DNA of 64,000 nt from NCED01 sp035493955 (GTDB lineage: Bacteria > Pseudomonadota > Alphaproteobacteria > Caulobacterales > Caulobacteraceae): the NCBI GenBank assembly GCA_035493955.1, contig DATJHI010000041.1, positions 124,001-188,000 of the forward strand. The letters are read 5' to 3'. Of the stretch, positions 27,212 through 35,485 are shown in pieces; position 1 is the first letter of the stretch, and every line of letters starts with the position of its first letter. The notes under the pieces are model-generated. The model was not told the origin of the DNA and did no database searches. It saw only the letters and a list, made by a program, of their open reading frames with translations. The position numbers were made by a program, and so were the translations under genes.

Positions 27212-27216
27212 ACGGC

Positions 27217-28134
27217 GTGAAATCTACGGGTCCGGTGGAAGTGTGGAGGGGCCTCGTTCCCGCTTGGGAATGCGACGAGATGGAGCACATGAACGTGCGC
27301 TTCTATCTCGCCCGCGCCATGCAGGGCCTGGCCGGCGCGGCGGCGGCGCTCGGCATGCCGCACGCCTTTAGCCCCAACTCCGCCGCCAGCCTGCTGGTTC
27401 GCGGCCACCACGTCCGCTTCCTGCGCGAAGTCCGCGTCGGGGCCGCGCTGCACATGACCACCGGCGTGCTGTCGATGGGGGAAAGCGACGCCAGCCTGCT
27501 GCAGACCCTGGTGGACAGCCGCTCGGGAGAGACCGCCGCCACCTTCGTCACCCGCGTGTCTCACGTCGCCGCCCGCGAGGGGCGCCCCTTTCCCTGGCCC
27601 CAGCGGGCGCATGAGGCGGCCGCGGCCCTGACCGTCGCGCTTCCCGCCGACGCCGGCGCCCGCGGCGTCGCCGAGGCCGGACCGGCCGCCGCGGAGGTCG
27701 CCGAAGCCGGGGGCTTCTCGTTGGTCGCCCGCGGCGCCGTCGCGGTCGAGGATTGCGACGTGTTCGGACGGGTGCGCACGGAGATGCTGCTGTCGCGGAC
27801 GGCCGAAGGCATTCCCCACCTGATCGACGCCGTGCGCCTCGCCGCCCAGGAAACCCTGGGGCCCGGCAGGCGGATCGGCGGCGCGGCCCTGGAGTATCGG
27901 CTGAACTATTTCGGGGCTCCGGGTCCCGGCGACCTGCTCGAGGTCCGCTCCGGCCTGACGGAGATCGGACCCAAGACCTATCGCGCGCGCCATTGGCTGG
28001 TCGATCCTCTCAGCGGGGCGGCCTGGGCCGCGGCGGAGAACCTGTCGATCCACTTCGACCTCGAAACCCGCAAGGCCGTCGCCCTGGCCCCGGAGACGGT
28101 GGCGCGCCTGCAGCGCGAACTGACGGCGCCCTGA
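27217..28134 (+). CDS. Double-hotdog thioesterase-like protein
   Basis: 305 residues from GTG 27217. Two hotdog halves are visible. The first begins with VWRGLVPAWECDEMEHMNVRFYLARAMQG, matching the 4HBT motif in which Asp and the following Met-Asn line form the active site (xxDxxGHMNVxxY). The second begins near residue 170 with RGAVAVEDCDVFGRVRTEMLL. Such proteins hydrolyse acyl-CoA thioesters. A TTG 15 bases upstream is in frame but overlaps the hairpin, so GTG after GGGGAG is chosen. It stands alone between zur and the DUF488 gene. Confidence 0.75.
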   Translation: MKSTGPVEVWRGLVPAWECDEMEHMNVRFYLARAMQGLAGAAAALGMPHAFSPNSAASLLVRGHHVRFLREVRVGAALHMTTGVLSMGESDASLLQTLVDSRSGETAATFVTRVSHVAAREGRPFPWPQRAHEAAAALTVALPADAGARGVAEAGPAAAEVAEAGGFSLVARGAVAVEDCDVFGRVRTEMLLSRTAEGIPHLIDAVRLAAQETLGPGRRIGGAALEYRLNYFGAPGPGDLLEVRSGLTEIGPKTYRARHWLVDPLSGAAWAAAENLSIHFDLETRKAVALAPETVARLQRELTAP

Positions 28135-28187
28135 CCGGCCCGTCCCGCTCCGCTTGACCGGCCGCCGCCGGCCGGTCTGATGGGCCG

Positions 28188-28622
28188 ATGCATCCGATCG
28201 CCACCATCGGCTACGAGAAGGCGACCCAGTCCGAGGTGGTCGGCCGCCTCAAGGACGCGGGCGTCGAACTGGTGATCGACGTCAGGGCCGTGGCCGCGTC
28301 GCGCCGGGCGGGGTTCTCCAAGACCCTGCTCGCCGGCTCCTTGCACGAGGCTGGCGTCGATTACCTGCACCTGCGCGACCTGGGCACGCCCAAATCCGGC
28401 CGCGAGGCGGCGCGGGCGGGCCGGATCGGCGAGATGCGGACCATCTTCGAGGAACAGTTGACCACGGCGGGCGCCGTGGGCGCCCTGGAGCAGGCGATCG
28501 AGGAATCGCTGGGACGGCGGGTCTGCCTGCTCTGCTACGAGACCGATCCCGCGTGCTGTCACCGGGCCATCGTCGCCGCGCGGATGGCCGCGAGGACCGG
28601 CGCGCCGATCCGCGATCTCTAG
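28188..28622 (+). CDS. DUF488 family protein
   Basis: 144 residues with the family landmarks IATIGYEKATQSEVV at the start, LVIDVRAVAASRRAGFSK and the cysteine-rich ending CLLCYETDPACCHRAIVA. DUF488 proteins are small alpha/beta proteins; the conserved Arg and Cys/His residues suggest a nucleic-acid or nucleotide-related function, which is not established. It lies 53 bases after the thioesterase, with a GC-rich hairpin (28157-28176) between, and is convergent with the pentapeptide-repeat gene. Confidence 0.85.
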   Translation: MHPIATIGYEKATQSEVVGRLKDAGVELVIDVRAVAASRRAGFSKTLLAGSLHEAGVDYLHLRDLGTPKSGREAARAGRIGEMRTIFEEQLTTAGAVGALEQAIEESLGRRVCLLCYETDPACCHRAIVAARMAARTGAPIRDL

Positions 28623-28631
28623 AAGGGGGCT

Positions 28632-29840
28632 TCAGACCTCGAGTTCGGCGTCGGCGAAGTCGGCCCCCTCGGTCTGGGCGCCGGCGAGATCGGCCTCGAG
28701 CAGGCGGGCCCGGCGGAGGTCGGCGTTGCGCAGGTCGGCGTGGCGCAGGACGGCCCGGGCCATGTCGGTGCGGACCATCCGTCCTCCGGCGATGGGGAGC
28801 GGACCCAGCCAGGCGCCCCGCAGGTCGGCCCGGTTCATCTGCGCCCCGCGAAGCTTGGCGCCGCGCAGGTCGGTTTCGCGCAGGTCGGCCGAGCGCAGGT
28901 CGGCGCCGGTGAAGTCCGAGCCCTGCAGCTGGGCGCCGCGCAGATTGACCCCGAACAGGATCGACTTCGGGGCGATCATGGCCGTCAGACGCCGCTTGGA
29001 CAGGTTGCCCATCGGCCGGAAATCGACCTCGGACAGTTTCGCGGCGGCGCCCTCGCGCCCATCGCTGTGGCACCACAGCTCGTGCGCGGCGATGACCTGG
29101 TCCAGGGGCTTGTCGTCGACGTAGAAGATCGGCGGCGGCGCGCGCAGCACCTCGAGCAACGCGTCCGCGTCCACCGTCGCGCCGGCGATGTTGGCGCCCG
29201 AAAGCACCGCCCGCTTCAGCGAGGCGCCGGTCAAGTCGGCGCCGTAGAGCTGGCTGTTGGACAGGTTGGCCCCGTCCAGCACCGCGTTGCACAGGCGGGC
29301 CCCGCCCAGGTGCGCGCCGGACAGGTCGGCGTCGCGGAAATCGGCGGCGCAGGCCAGGGTCCCGTTCATCTGCGCGCCCTGCAGATTGGCGCCGGACAGG
29401 ATCGCGAAGTCGAGTTCGCCGGCCCGCTTCTCGTGCTTGAGGATGCGAAAGCCCCTGGAGATGTCCTGCAGCGCGATCAGGCCTTCGCGCAGGTCGCATC
29501 CCGCCAGGTCCGCTCCGGCGAGATTGGCCCCGCGCAGGCAGGCGCCCCTCAAGTCGGCCCGCACCAGCGACGCCCTCCGCAGGTCGGCGTCGCGCAGGTC
29601 GGCGCCGAACAGCACGGCCTTTTCCAGCTTGGCGCCGGACAACACCGTGCCCTGCAGGCGCGCGCCCGTCAGCTCGGCCTCGCAGAGGTTCACCCCCTCG
29701 AGATCGAAGCCGGACAGGTCCGTATAGGCCAGGTTGGCCCGCCGCCCGCCGCTGCGGCCCTCCAGGAAGCGCGTGTGCCCCTCCAACGTGGCCCGGACGG
29801 TGGAGATGTCGAGGGGTGTGATGAGGGCGGGACGGGTCAT
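28632..29840 (-). CDS. Pentapeptide-repeat protein
   Basis: 402 residues. More than 35 tandem A(D/N)LxG-type pentapeptides (for example ADLRD ADLRR ASLVR ADLRG) in two blocks, residues about 35-120 and 165-400. They are broken by a non-repeat insert (about 225-285, with FYVDDKPLDQVIAAHELWC). Pentapeptide repeats fold into right-handed beta-helices that can mimic DNA or act as scaffolds. Some protect DNA gyrase, but nothing here identifies a partner. The insert resembles one seen in other Caulobacterales members. Single gene, convergent with DUF488. Confidence 0.9.
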   Translation of the reverse strand: MTRPALITPLDISTVRATLEGHTRFLEGRSGGRRANLAYTDLSGFDLEGVNLCEAELTGARLQGTVLSGAKLEKAVLFGADLRDADLRRASLVRADLRGACLRGANLAGADLAGCDLREGLIALQDISRGFRILKHEKRAGELDFAILSGANLQGAQMNGTLACAADFRDADLSGAHLGGARLCNAVLDGANLSNSQLYGADLTGASLKRAVLSGANIAGATVDADALLEVLRAPPPIFYVDDKPLDQVIAAHELWCHSDGREGAAAKLSEVDFRPMGNLSKRRLTAMIAPKSILFGVNLRGAQLQGSDFTGADLRSADLRETDLRGAKLRGAQMNRADLRGAWLGPLPIAGGRMVRTDMARAVLRHADLRNADLRRARLLEADLAGAQTEGADFADAELEV

Positions 29841-29941
29841 TCAGATTCCTCGCCCCGACCCTAGTCCGAAGGCCTTTAAGGAAGGGTTCGCCGCTGCGCG
29901 AAAGGTCTCAGCCGAGGTCCCGCGGGACGACCGCGGGCGGC

Positions 29942-30703
29942 TCAGGTGGCCAGGGCGTCGATGAGGCCGCCGGTATAGGTGGCGTGGCCGATGTGGCTCA
30001 TCGGGCTCTGGAAGTCGGCCCAGATCTCCCCCCCGCAGTCGCGCCAGCGTTTGCAGAAGGCGTAGTCCTCGCTGAGGTGTTCGTTGGTCGCCGGGTCGAT
30101 CATGGTGTCGAAGAACATGACCGTCGCCTTGGACTCCGCGTTCACGTCGTCGATCGAACAGTGCAGCTCCGGATGGGCGGCGGCCAGGGTCTCGAGCACC
30201 TCGCGGGCGATCAGCATGAACCCGGTGCCCACATAGGCTACCGGGCCGAAGCCGTCCTCCAGGGCCACGGTCTGGTCGGGATTGGGCAGGAAGCGCACCA
30301 CATAGCCCAGCGCCGCCGCCTGGAGATCGCGTGCGCCGCGGCGCACGGCCTCAGGGATCTTGTCCCAGTGCAGGGTCTTCAGCGGATAGACCCCGCCCAC
30401 CAGGGGCTTGTCGGCCTTGAGCAGCCGGAACAGATGCTCGGGGTCGAAACCGATGTCGGCGTCCACGAACAGCAGGTGGCTGTGGTCGGTCTGACGCAGG
30501 AAGTCGGTGGCGATCCGGCTGCGGGCGCGGGTGATCAGGGCGTCGCCGCCGGTCAGCAGGACCTCCAGCTTTAGCCCTCGCGCCTGGCAGGCCTTCTGGA
30601 GCCGCAGCACCGAGTTGAAGAACAGGATATTGGCCATGCCGCCGTAACAGGGCGTGGCCAGAAGGACCGAAACCGCCGGCGGGCCATCGGGGACGCTGGA
30701 CAT
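29942..30703 (-). CDS. Glycosyltransferase-like protein (Anp1/GT-A type)
   Basis: 253 residues from ATG 30703, preceded by GGAGGG at 7 bases; the upstream frame is Arg/Gly-rich and lacks such a site. A GT-A fold is suggested by VSVLLATPCYGGMANI at the start, LLFVDADIGFDPEHL (DxD metal site), GGVYPLKTLHW and YVGTGFMLIAREVLE, with a late SEDYAFCKRWRDCGG acidic motif. Cytoplasmic, no membrane segment. The sugar and acceptor are unknown. Divergent from the RTX protease gene. Confidence 0.75.
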   Translation of the reverse strand: MSSVPDGPPAVSVLLATPCYGGMANILFFNSVLRLQKACQARGLKLEVLLTGGDALITRARSRIATDFLRQTDHSHLLFVDADIGFDPEHLFRLLKADKPLVGGVYPLKTLHWDKIPEAVRRGARDLQAAALGYVVRFLPNPDQTVALEDGFGPVAYVGTGFMLIAREVLETLAAAHPELHCSIDDVNAESKATVMFFDTMIDPATNEHLSEDYAFCKRWRDCGGEIWADFQSPMSHIGHATYTGGLIDALAT

Positions 30704-31009
30704 GGACGAACCCTCCGCGCCGCCATTGTCCTGGCGGCGAGGCCGACCGGTAGCCGCCCGCGCGGTTGGCGGCAAGAGGCCTCAAGACCGCTCCGCCCAT
30801 CTACAGTTTGTTTATGCTGGGGCTGGTAGTAATCGTGGCCGGATCATCTTCGGGCAGCCCCAGTAATGTTTTGCAAACCAAGACGCGCGCGCTTTTGTCG
30901 CCCCGGAAAGCCCCGGCCAAGCCTCAAACCTTTCGGGCGCCCCGAGGATTCAGCTGCTAGGAATTCGAGCCGGGGCGGGTGTCTTGTTCGGCGTAACGTC
31001 AGGTAATCC
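30704..31009. other. 306-base divergent promoter region
   Basis: Between the glycosyltransferase (minus) and the RTX protease (plus). It is somewhat AT-richer in 30800-30900 and contains no supported gene; short open frames at 30654-30960 have no coding character. It must hold both promoters, but no clear -35/-10 pair, operator or terminator was recognised. Confidence 0.5.
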
Positions 31010-32533
31010 ATGGCCACAGGGTTCAACGGCAAGATCTCCTACACCGTGCCTGAGACGGTCAGCCATCTGCTGAGCGGCGGGTCGTGGGGGCCGATGGGCC
31101 AGCCGGTCGTCCTGACCTATTCGTTCGAGGCCGCCGCGCCCGCCACCCTGCCGAACGGCGTTTCCGGCTTCTCCACCTTCAACAGCGCCCAGATCCAGGG
31201 CGCCGAACTCGCCCTGCAGTCCTGGGCCGACGTCGCCAACGTCACCTTCCAGCGGATCGGCAGCGGGACGGCCGGCCCGGACGCGTTTTCCGACGCCGGC
31301 ACGATCCGCTTCGCCGACTACAGCCAGGGCGAGGCCGGCTCGGCGGCCTTCACCTACCTGCCCGGCCTCCAGGGAAACCGGTCGGCGTCCAGCCTCCAGG
31401 GGGACGGCTGGTACAATTCATCCCTGTCCTACATCGCCAACCCCACCGTCTATGGATACGGACAGCAGGTCCTGGTGCACGAGATCGGCCACGCCCTCGG
31501 CCTGGACCACCCCAGCGACTACGACGCCAGCCCCAACGTCACCCTCACCTACGCCGCCAACGCGAGTTTCTTCCAGGATTCGCGCCAGTACTCGGTGATG
31601 AGCTACTTTTCCGAGACCAACACCGGGGCCTATTTCGCCGGGTCATACGCCTCGGCGCCCCAGCTGCTCGACATCGCCGCCGTCCAGGCCCTGTACGGGC
31701 CGAACATGAGCGCCTTCCTCGGCGACACCACCTACGGGTTCAACTCGAACGCCGACCGGCCCTGGTTCACGGCCACGGCGGCCAGCCCGACCCTGGTGTT
31801 CACGGTGTGGGACGCGGGCGGAAACGACACCTTCGACTTCTCCGGCTACAGCCAGGTCCAGAAGATCGACCTCAACCCCGGCCAGTTTTCGGATGTGGGC
31901 GGCCTGACCGGCAATGTCGCCATCGCCGAAGGTACGACGATCGAGAACGCCATCGGCGGTTCGAACGCCGACACCATCGTCGGCAATGCGGCCGCCAATG
32001 TGGTCCTGGGCATGGACGGCAACGATTCGATCTTCGGCGGCGCCGGAAACGACGACATCAACGGCAACAAGGGCAACGACACCGTCGATGGCGGCGACGG
32101 CGCCGACACCGTGCGGGGCGGCCAGGGCGACGACTCGGTGTCCGGCGGGGCGGGCGACGACCCGCACGTCAACGGCAACCTCGGCAACGACACGGTGGCG
32201 GGCGGCGCCGGAAACGACACCATCTACGGCGGTCAGGGGAACGATTCCCTGTCCGGCGGCGACGGAAACGACGTCCTGTCGGGGGACCTCGGGAACGACA
32301 CCCTGTCCGGCGGCGCCGGCGCCGACCGGTTCGTGGTCCGGCCGGGCTCGGGCGCGGACTGGGTGATCGACTTCAACAGCGCCGAGGGCGACCGGGTGCA
32401 GCTTACCACCGGAACCGCGTACACCCTGACCACCTACCTCAATCAGGTGGTGGTCGACCTCGGCCACGGCGACACCCTGGGACTGGCGGGGGTGTCCACC
32501 GCCCAGCTCGGGGACTGGCTCGTCTACGCCTAG
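31010..32533 (+). CDS. Serralysin-like RTX metalloprotease (peptidase M10B), secreted by a type I system
   Basis: 507 residues. The catalytic domain (about 1-250) carries the metzincin zinc site HEIGHALGLDHP (about residue 160) and the Met-turn SVMSYF (about 203). From about 325 there are nonapeptide calcium-binding RTX repeats of GGxGxDx(L/V)x type (GGAGNDDIN, GGDGADTVR, GGQGNDSLS, GGDGNDVLS and others). The C-terminal 70 residues (ADRFVVRPGSGADWVIDF and onward) form the usual RTX cap and uncleaved secretion signal. No Sec signal peptide. One repeat is irregular (GGAGDDPHVNGN). No ABC exporter, membrane-fusion protein or inhibitor gene is adjacent, so the exporter must be elsewhere. Confidence 0.92.
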   Translation: MATGFNGKISYTVPETVSHLLSGGSWGPMGQPVVLTYSFEAAAPATLPNGVSGFSTFNSAQIQGAELALQSWADVANVTFQRIGSGTAGPDAFSDAGTIRFADYSQGEAGSAAFTYLPGLQGNRSASSLQGDGWYNSSLSYIANPTVYGYGQQVLVHEIGHALGLDHPSDYDASPNVTLTYAANASFFQDSRQYSVMSYFSETNTGAYFAGSYASAPQLLDIAAVQALYGPNMSAFLGDTTYGFNSNADRPWFTATAASPTLVFTVWDAGGNDTFDFSGYSQVQKIDLNPGQFSDVGGLTGNVAIAEGTTIENAIGGSNADTIVGNAAANVVLGMDGNDSIFGGAGNDDINGNKGNDTVDGGDGADTVRGGQGDDSVSGGAGDDPHVNGNLGNDTVAGGAGNDTIYGGQGNDSLSGGDGNDVLSGDLGNDTLSGGAGADRFVVRPGSGADWVIDFNSAEGDRVQLTTGTAYTLTTYLNQVVVDLGHGDTLGLAGVSTAQLGDWLVYA

Positions 32534-32547
32534 GGTCTTTTAGGGAC

Positions 32548-33288
32548 TTAGACCGGCTTGCGCATCACCGTGACCAGGTCGTTGTGGCGCGGCACCCCGT
32601 AGCGGTCGCCCTCGCCCCAGCGCTGGAACTGCTCGATCACATCGAGCCCCGCCTCGCGGGCGAGGCGTTTGAACATCCGCCCGGAGATGGGCGAGCGCCA
32701 GCCGTCCAGTCGCTCCTGCGCCCCGATCGACAGCAACCGGTACAGATAGGTCGCCGTCGGCCCCCACTTGCGCATCCCGGCCAGTCCCAGTGTGTAGTGG
32801 AACCGGTTGGCGTGGTGGATGACCGCCAGGGCGCCGGGCTTCAGCACCCGCACGAAGTCGCGCAGGTAGCCGGCGATGTCCCGGGGGTGGATGTGGACGA
32901 AGGAATCGAACGACCAGACCAGGTCGAGCTGACCGTCCAGGCCCGCCGGCAGGCTGGAGCCGTCGGTGACGTGGAACTCCATGTCGGGGCGTCCCTCGAA
33001 CCGCGCGCGGCAATGCTCAAGGCAGGAGGGGCTCAGGTCGACCAGGATCAGCCGCCCCGCCCGTTCGGCCAGGAAGCCGGTCCAGCGTCCGTGCCCCGGA
33101 GCGATCTCCATCGCCGTCGCCCCCATGGGCAGATAGGGGACGATCAGGCGCTCGATCAGCGACTGTTTCCAGGCGTCGTAGTCGACGCCGCAGACCACCG
33201 CCTGGCCCTTCCACTCGTCCCCGTCCTCGGGCCAGGCGTGAGCCTGGTCCCACATGTTGAGGTTTTCGGCGACGGAATTGGACGTCAT
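32548..33288 (-). CDS. SAM-dependent methyltransferase
   Basis: 246 residues. Motif I AMEIAPGHGRWTGFLAERAG, acidic strand-two end LILVDLSPSCLEHC, motif II LDLVWSFDSFVHIHP and post-II LKPGALAVIHHAN are Rossmann methyltransferase features. The opening AENLNMWDQAHAWPEDGDEWKG resembles methyltransferases found near glycan genes. Substrate unknown. Convergent with the RTX protease gene (14 bases between stops). Confidence 0.85.
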   Translation of the reverse strand: MTSNSVAENLNMWDQAHAWPEDGDEWKGQAVVCGVDYDAWKQSLIERLIVPYLPMGATAMEIAPGHGRWTGFLAERAGRLILVDLSPSCLEHCRARFEGRPDMEFHVTDGSSLPAGLDGQLDLVWSFDSFVHIHPRDIAGYLRDFVRVLKPGALAVIHHANRFHYTLGLAGMRKWGPTATYLYRLLSIGAQERLDGWRSPISGRMFKRLAREAGLDVIEQFQRWGEGDRYGVPRHNDLVTVMRKPV

Positions 33289-33384
33289 GCGAGCGGGATC
33301 CGGTACGGGTCGGAGAAGGCGCCGACCCTAAAGCCTTTCGAGGTCGTGGAAAACCAGGGCCGTCAGAAAGCCTTCGGCAGTTCG

Positions 33385-33409
33385 GGAACTTCCGGCTCCG
33401 CTCACGCTT
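33385..33409 (+). promoter_or_regulatory. Candidate general-stress (EcfG/SigT-type) promoter
   Basis: GGAAC (33385-33389), 16 bases, then GCTT (33406-33409) resembles the alphaproteobacterial EcfG promoter (GGAAC, about 16-17 bases, CGTT). It lies 57 bases before the ElaB-like gene, a class of gene commonly under general-stress control. The -10 differs from consensus. Confidence 0.35.
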
Positions 33410-33466
33410 CATTAGGAGCCGGTGGACGGCTGGATCCGAGCCGCCCTCCTGGTCGGGAGAACGCTT

Positions 33467-33772
33467 ATGACTGACGCCGCCGCCCCCAATCCAGCTCAAC
33501 CCGCGCCCGCCCCGCCCGCCGAGAAACCGGCGACCGCCAAGGTGGTGCAGCTGCGCGCCGCGGTCCAGGAGCGCGCCGGCGCCCTGAACGACTGGGCCCA
33601 TGACCAGGCCAGGACCCTGGCCACCACCGCCCGCGAAAAGCCCCTCGCCGCCGCCGGCGTGTCCGCGGGGGCGGCCTTCGCAGCCGGACTGGTGCTCGGC
33701 TTGCTGATCGCCCGCGCCGGGCCGGAGCCGAGCTGGAAGGAACGGATTCTCGACCTCAGGCCGCACTGGTGA
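33467..33772 (+). CDS. ElaB/YqjD/DUF883-like membrane-anchored protein
   Basis: 101 residues from ATG 33467 with GGGAGA ahead. A Pro/Ala-rich N-terminus (about 1-30) leads to an amphipathic helix (about 32-65) and one C-terminal glycine-rich membrane helix (about 70-93, AAAGVSAGAAFAAGLVLGLLIARA). This matches the DUF883 layout of stationary-phase or stress proteins that tether to the inner membrane. A general-stress-type promoter is possible upstream. A very short open frame overlaps its stop. Confidence 0.75.
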   Translation: MTDAAAPNPAQPAPAPPAEKPATAKVVQLRAAVQERAGALNDWAHDQARTLATTAREKPLAAAGVSAGAAFAAGLVLGLLIARAGPEPSWKERILDLRPHW

Positions 33773-33909
33773 CGGGTCCCGCCGCGATACTGGCCCTGCT
33801 GGTCTTGACTGCGCTCCACACGGCCTCCGCCGCCGCGGCCCCGAGGCCGTCCCCAGCCGGGGCGAGGACCTCGACCAGACCGCGACGGACCGGTCCGCCG
33901 TCTCCTTGA
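33769..33909 (+). CDS. Possible 46-residue peptide with a hydrophobic N-terminus
   Basis: GTG 33769 overlaps the stop of the ElaB-like gene (GTGA), suggesting translational coupling. The N-terminal 20 residues (TGPAAILALLVLTALHTASA) look like a signal or anchor helix, followed by an Arg/Pro/Thr-rich tail. Homologues are not known to me, and the tail could be non-coding. Confidence 0.3.
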   Translation: MTGPAAILALLVLTALHTASAAAAPRPSPAGARTSTRPRRTGPPSP

Positions 33910-33915
33910 CGCGCG

Positions 33916-33949
33916 CGAAAAAGAGCCCGCCCTCCACGCGGGAGAACGG
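33916..33949 (-). terminator. Probable terminator of the arsR-SRPBCC operon
   Basis: On the minus strand GCCCG (from 33949) pairs with CGGGC (to 33923), with an inner CTCC/GGAG stem, followed by TCTTTTT. It lies 120 bases after the SRPBCC stop, in the right orientation for that operon. Confidence 0.5.
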
Positions 33950-34069
33950 GCCTGTCAGTTAGGCGCCGTCAGAGGGGGAGGGGAACGGCGCCGATTGGAG
34001 ATGGACTTCATATGGGAAGCGCTCGCGCGATCGCCAGCCCGCGCGCTTCCACATGTGTCCCATTTCGGA

Positions 34070-34546
34070 TCAGGCGTTTGCGGGCTCGTCCTGCAGGGTC
34101 GCGGCCATCTTGTCCAGCAGCAGGCCGGTCCCGTGCTCGCGCGAACCGGCGTCGTCATAGCCGTCGAGGTAGGCGCCGTATTCGGTCAGGGTCAGGCGGG
34201 TCCCGCCCGCGCCCGCCGGCTTGAGCTCGATGGTCGCCAGGGAGACCGAGATCAGCCGGTCGTCGATGACCATGTTGTAGGCGTAGACGATCCGCTCTCC
34301 CGGCACGATGTTCTTATAATGGCAGTCGAAATAGGAAACGGTCCCGTTGGGCCAACGTCCGCGAAGGCGCTCGCGGCCGCCTTCGCTGAAGTCGAATTCA
34401 TGCTCGAGCAGCGTCCAGTCCGAAGAGCCGGAGAACCAGCGGTCCTTCTGTTTTTTTCTGGCGAAGGCAGCGAACACCCGCGCCGGCGGGACCTCGTAAA
34501 CGCGCTCGATCGCAAAGGTGGCGTGGGTGACGGATCGTTCGGTCAT
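34070..34546 (-). CDS. SRPBCC/AHSA1-domain protein
   Basis: 158 residues from ATG 34546. The START-like ligand-binding fold begins FAIERVYEVPPARVFAAFAR and ends with GTGLLLDKMAATLQDE, the signature helix of the AHSA1 (activator of Hsp90 ATPase homologue) family. Its start overlaps the stop of an ArsR-type regulator (ATGA). ArsR plus SRPBCC pairs, often with YciI-like genes as here at 35046, are common in Actinobacteria and Proteobacteria and are thought to respond to small hydrophobic molecules. The ligand is unknown. Confidence 0.87.
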   Translation of the reverse strand: MTERSVTHATFAIERVYEVPPARVFAAFARKKQKDRWFSGSSDWTLLEHEFDFSEGGRERLRGRWPNGTVSYFDCHYKNIVPGERIVYAYNMVIDDRLISVSLATIELKPAGAGGTRLTLTEYGAYLDGYDDAGSREHGTGLLLDKMAATLQDEPANA

Positions 34547-34896
34547 GGCTCGCTTCCCTGTTCCGGGTCTTCGGGGTTTTCGGCCAGGTAGTCCCCCAGC
34601 CGGTCGAGGCGGCGTTCCCAGCTGGTCCGCCGTTGGTTGATCCATTGCTCGACCAGTTGCAGGCCGTGGGGCTCGATGCTGCAGGTCCGGACACGCCCGA
34701 GTTTTTCGGTCCGGATCAGTCCGCTGGCCTCGAGAAGCTGCAGGTGCTGGACGACCGCCGGCAGCGACATGTTCAGCGGTCTGGCCAGATCGCTGACCGA
34801 GGCCGGTCCACGGCTCAGCCGTTCCACCAGCTCGCGCCGGGTCGGGTCGGCGAGGGCCTGGAACATGCGGTCGAGGGGTTGCTGATGGTTAAGCAT
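34543..34896 (-). CDS. ArsR-family transcriptional regulator
   Basis: 117 residues. Winged helix: MFQALADPTRRELVERLSRG, then SVSDLARPLNMSLPAVVQHLQLLEASGLI, the recognition helix of the ArsR/HTH_20 type, and EKLGRVRTCSI wing. It has none of the metal-binding cysteines of true metal sensors, so it is the small-molecule subclass that pairs with SRPBCC proteins. It is probably autoregulatory through the 149-base region it shares with the divergent yciI-like gene. Confidence 0.9.
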   Translation of the reverse strand: MLNHQQPLDRMFQALADPTRRELVERLSRGPASVSDLARPLNMSLPAVVQHLQLLEASGLIRTEKLGRVRTCSIEPHGLQLVEQWINQRRTSWERRLDRLGDYLAENPEDPEQGSEP

Positions 34897-35045
34897 TTAC
34901 TTAAGTATCAGCCATCGGCGTGGCCGGTCAAGCGGTCGGGCCCAAAAACGCGGACCGCCGTGTCGGACCAGCCCCATCCGGTTCGTCCTCGGGCTATAAG
35001 ACGGGCCAGGCGGGCTGGCCCGGAACCAACGGAAGGAGAACGGCG

Positions 35046-35474
35046 ATGCGCTTCATGGTCATGGTCAAGGCCGACGCCAACAGCGAAGCCGGGGTGATGC
35101 CGGACGAGGCCCTGCTGACGGCGATGGGCAAGTTCAACGAGGAGATGATCAAGGCCGGCGTGATGCTGGCCGGCGAGGGTCTGCAGCCGAGCTCGAAGGG
35201 CGCGCGGATCCGTTTCTCCGGCGCGGAACGGACGGTGATCGACGGTCCCTTCCCCAACGACGGCCAGCTCCTGGCCGGTTTCTGGCTGATCCAGGTCCAG
35301 TCGAAGCAGGAAGCCATCGACTGGATGAAGCGCTGTCCCAACCCTATGCTGGGCGACTCGGAGATCGAAATCCGCCAGGTGTTCGAGGCCGAGGATTTCG
35401 GCGAGGCGCTGGCGCCGGAAGTCAAAGCCCAGGAAGAACGCTTGCGCGCCTTGGCCGCGGCCCAGGCCCACTGA
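35046..35474 (+). CDS. YciI/DGPF-domain protein
   Basis: 142 residues from ATG 35046. MRFMVMVKADANSEAG at the start and TVIDGPFPNDGQLLAGFWLIQVQSK (DGPF core) followed by EIEIRQVFEAEDFGEAL are the YCII-related family. The ferredoxin-like fold has an Asp/His-type active site in some relatives, but the function in most is not known. It is divergent from arsR-SRPBCC and lies 11 bases ahead of yceI, with which it is probably cotranscribed. Confidence 0.9.
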   Translation: MRFMVMVKADANSEAGVMPDEALLTAMGKFNEEMIKAGVMLAGEGLQPSSKGARIRFSGAERTVIDGPFPNDGQLLAGFWLIQVQSKQEAIDWMKRCPNPMLGDSEIEIRQVFEAEDFGEALAPEVKAQEERLRALAAAQAH

Positions 35475-35485
35475 GGAGAGGATCG

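Noticed and set aside
27202..27216. Upstream TTG start for the thioesterase
   Set aside because: Falls inside the hairpin and before the Shine-Dalgarno sequence of the GTG at 27217.
28157..28176. Hairpin ACCGGCCG-CCGC-CGGCCGGT after the thioesterase gene
   Set aside because: Perfect 8-base-pair stem but no T run; not enough to call a terminator.
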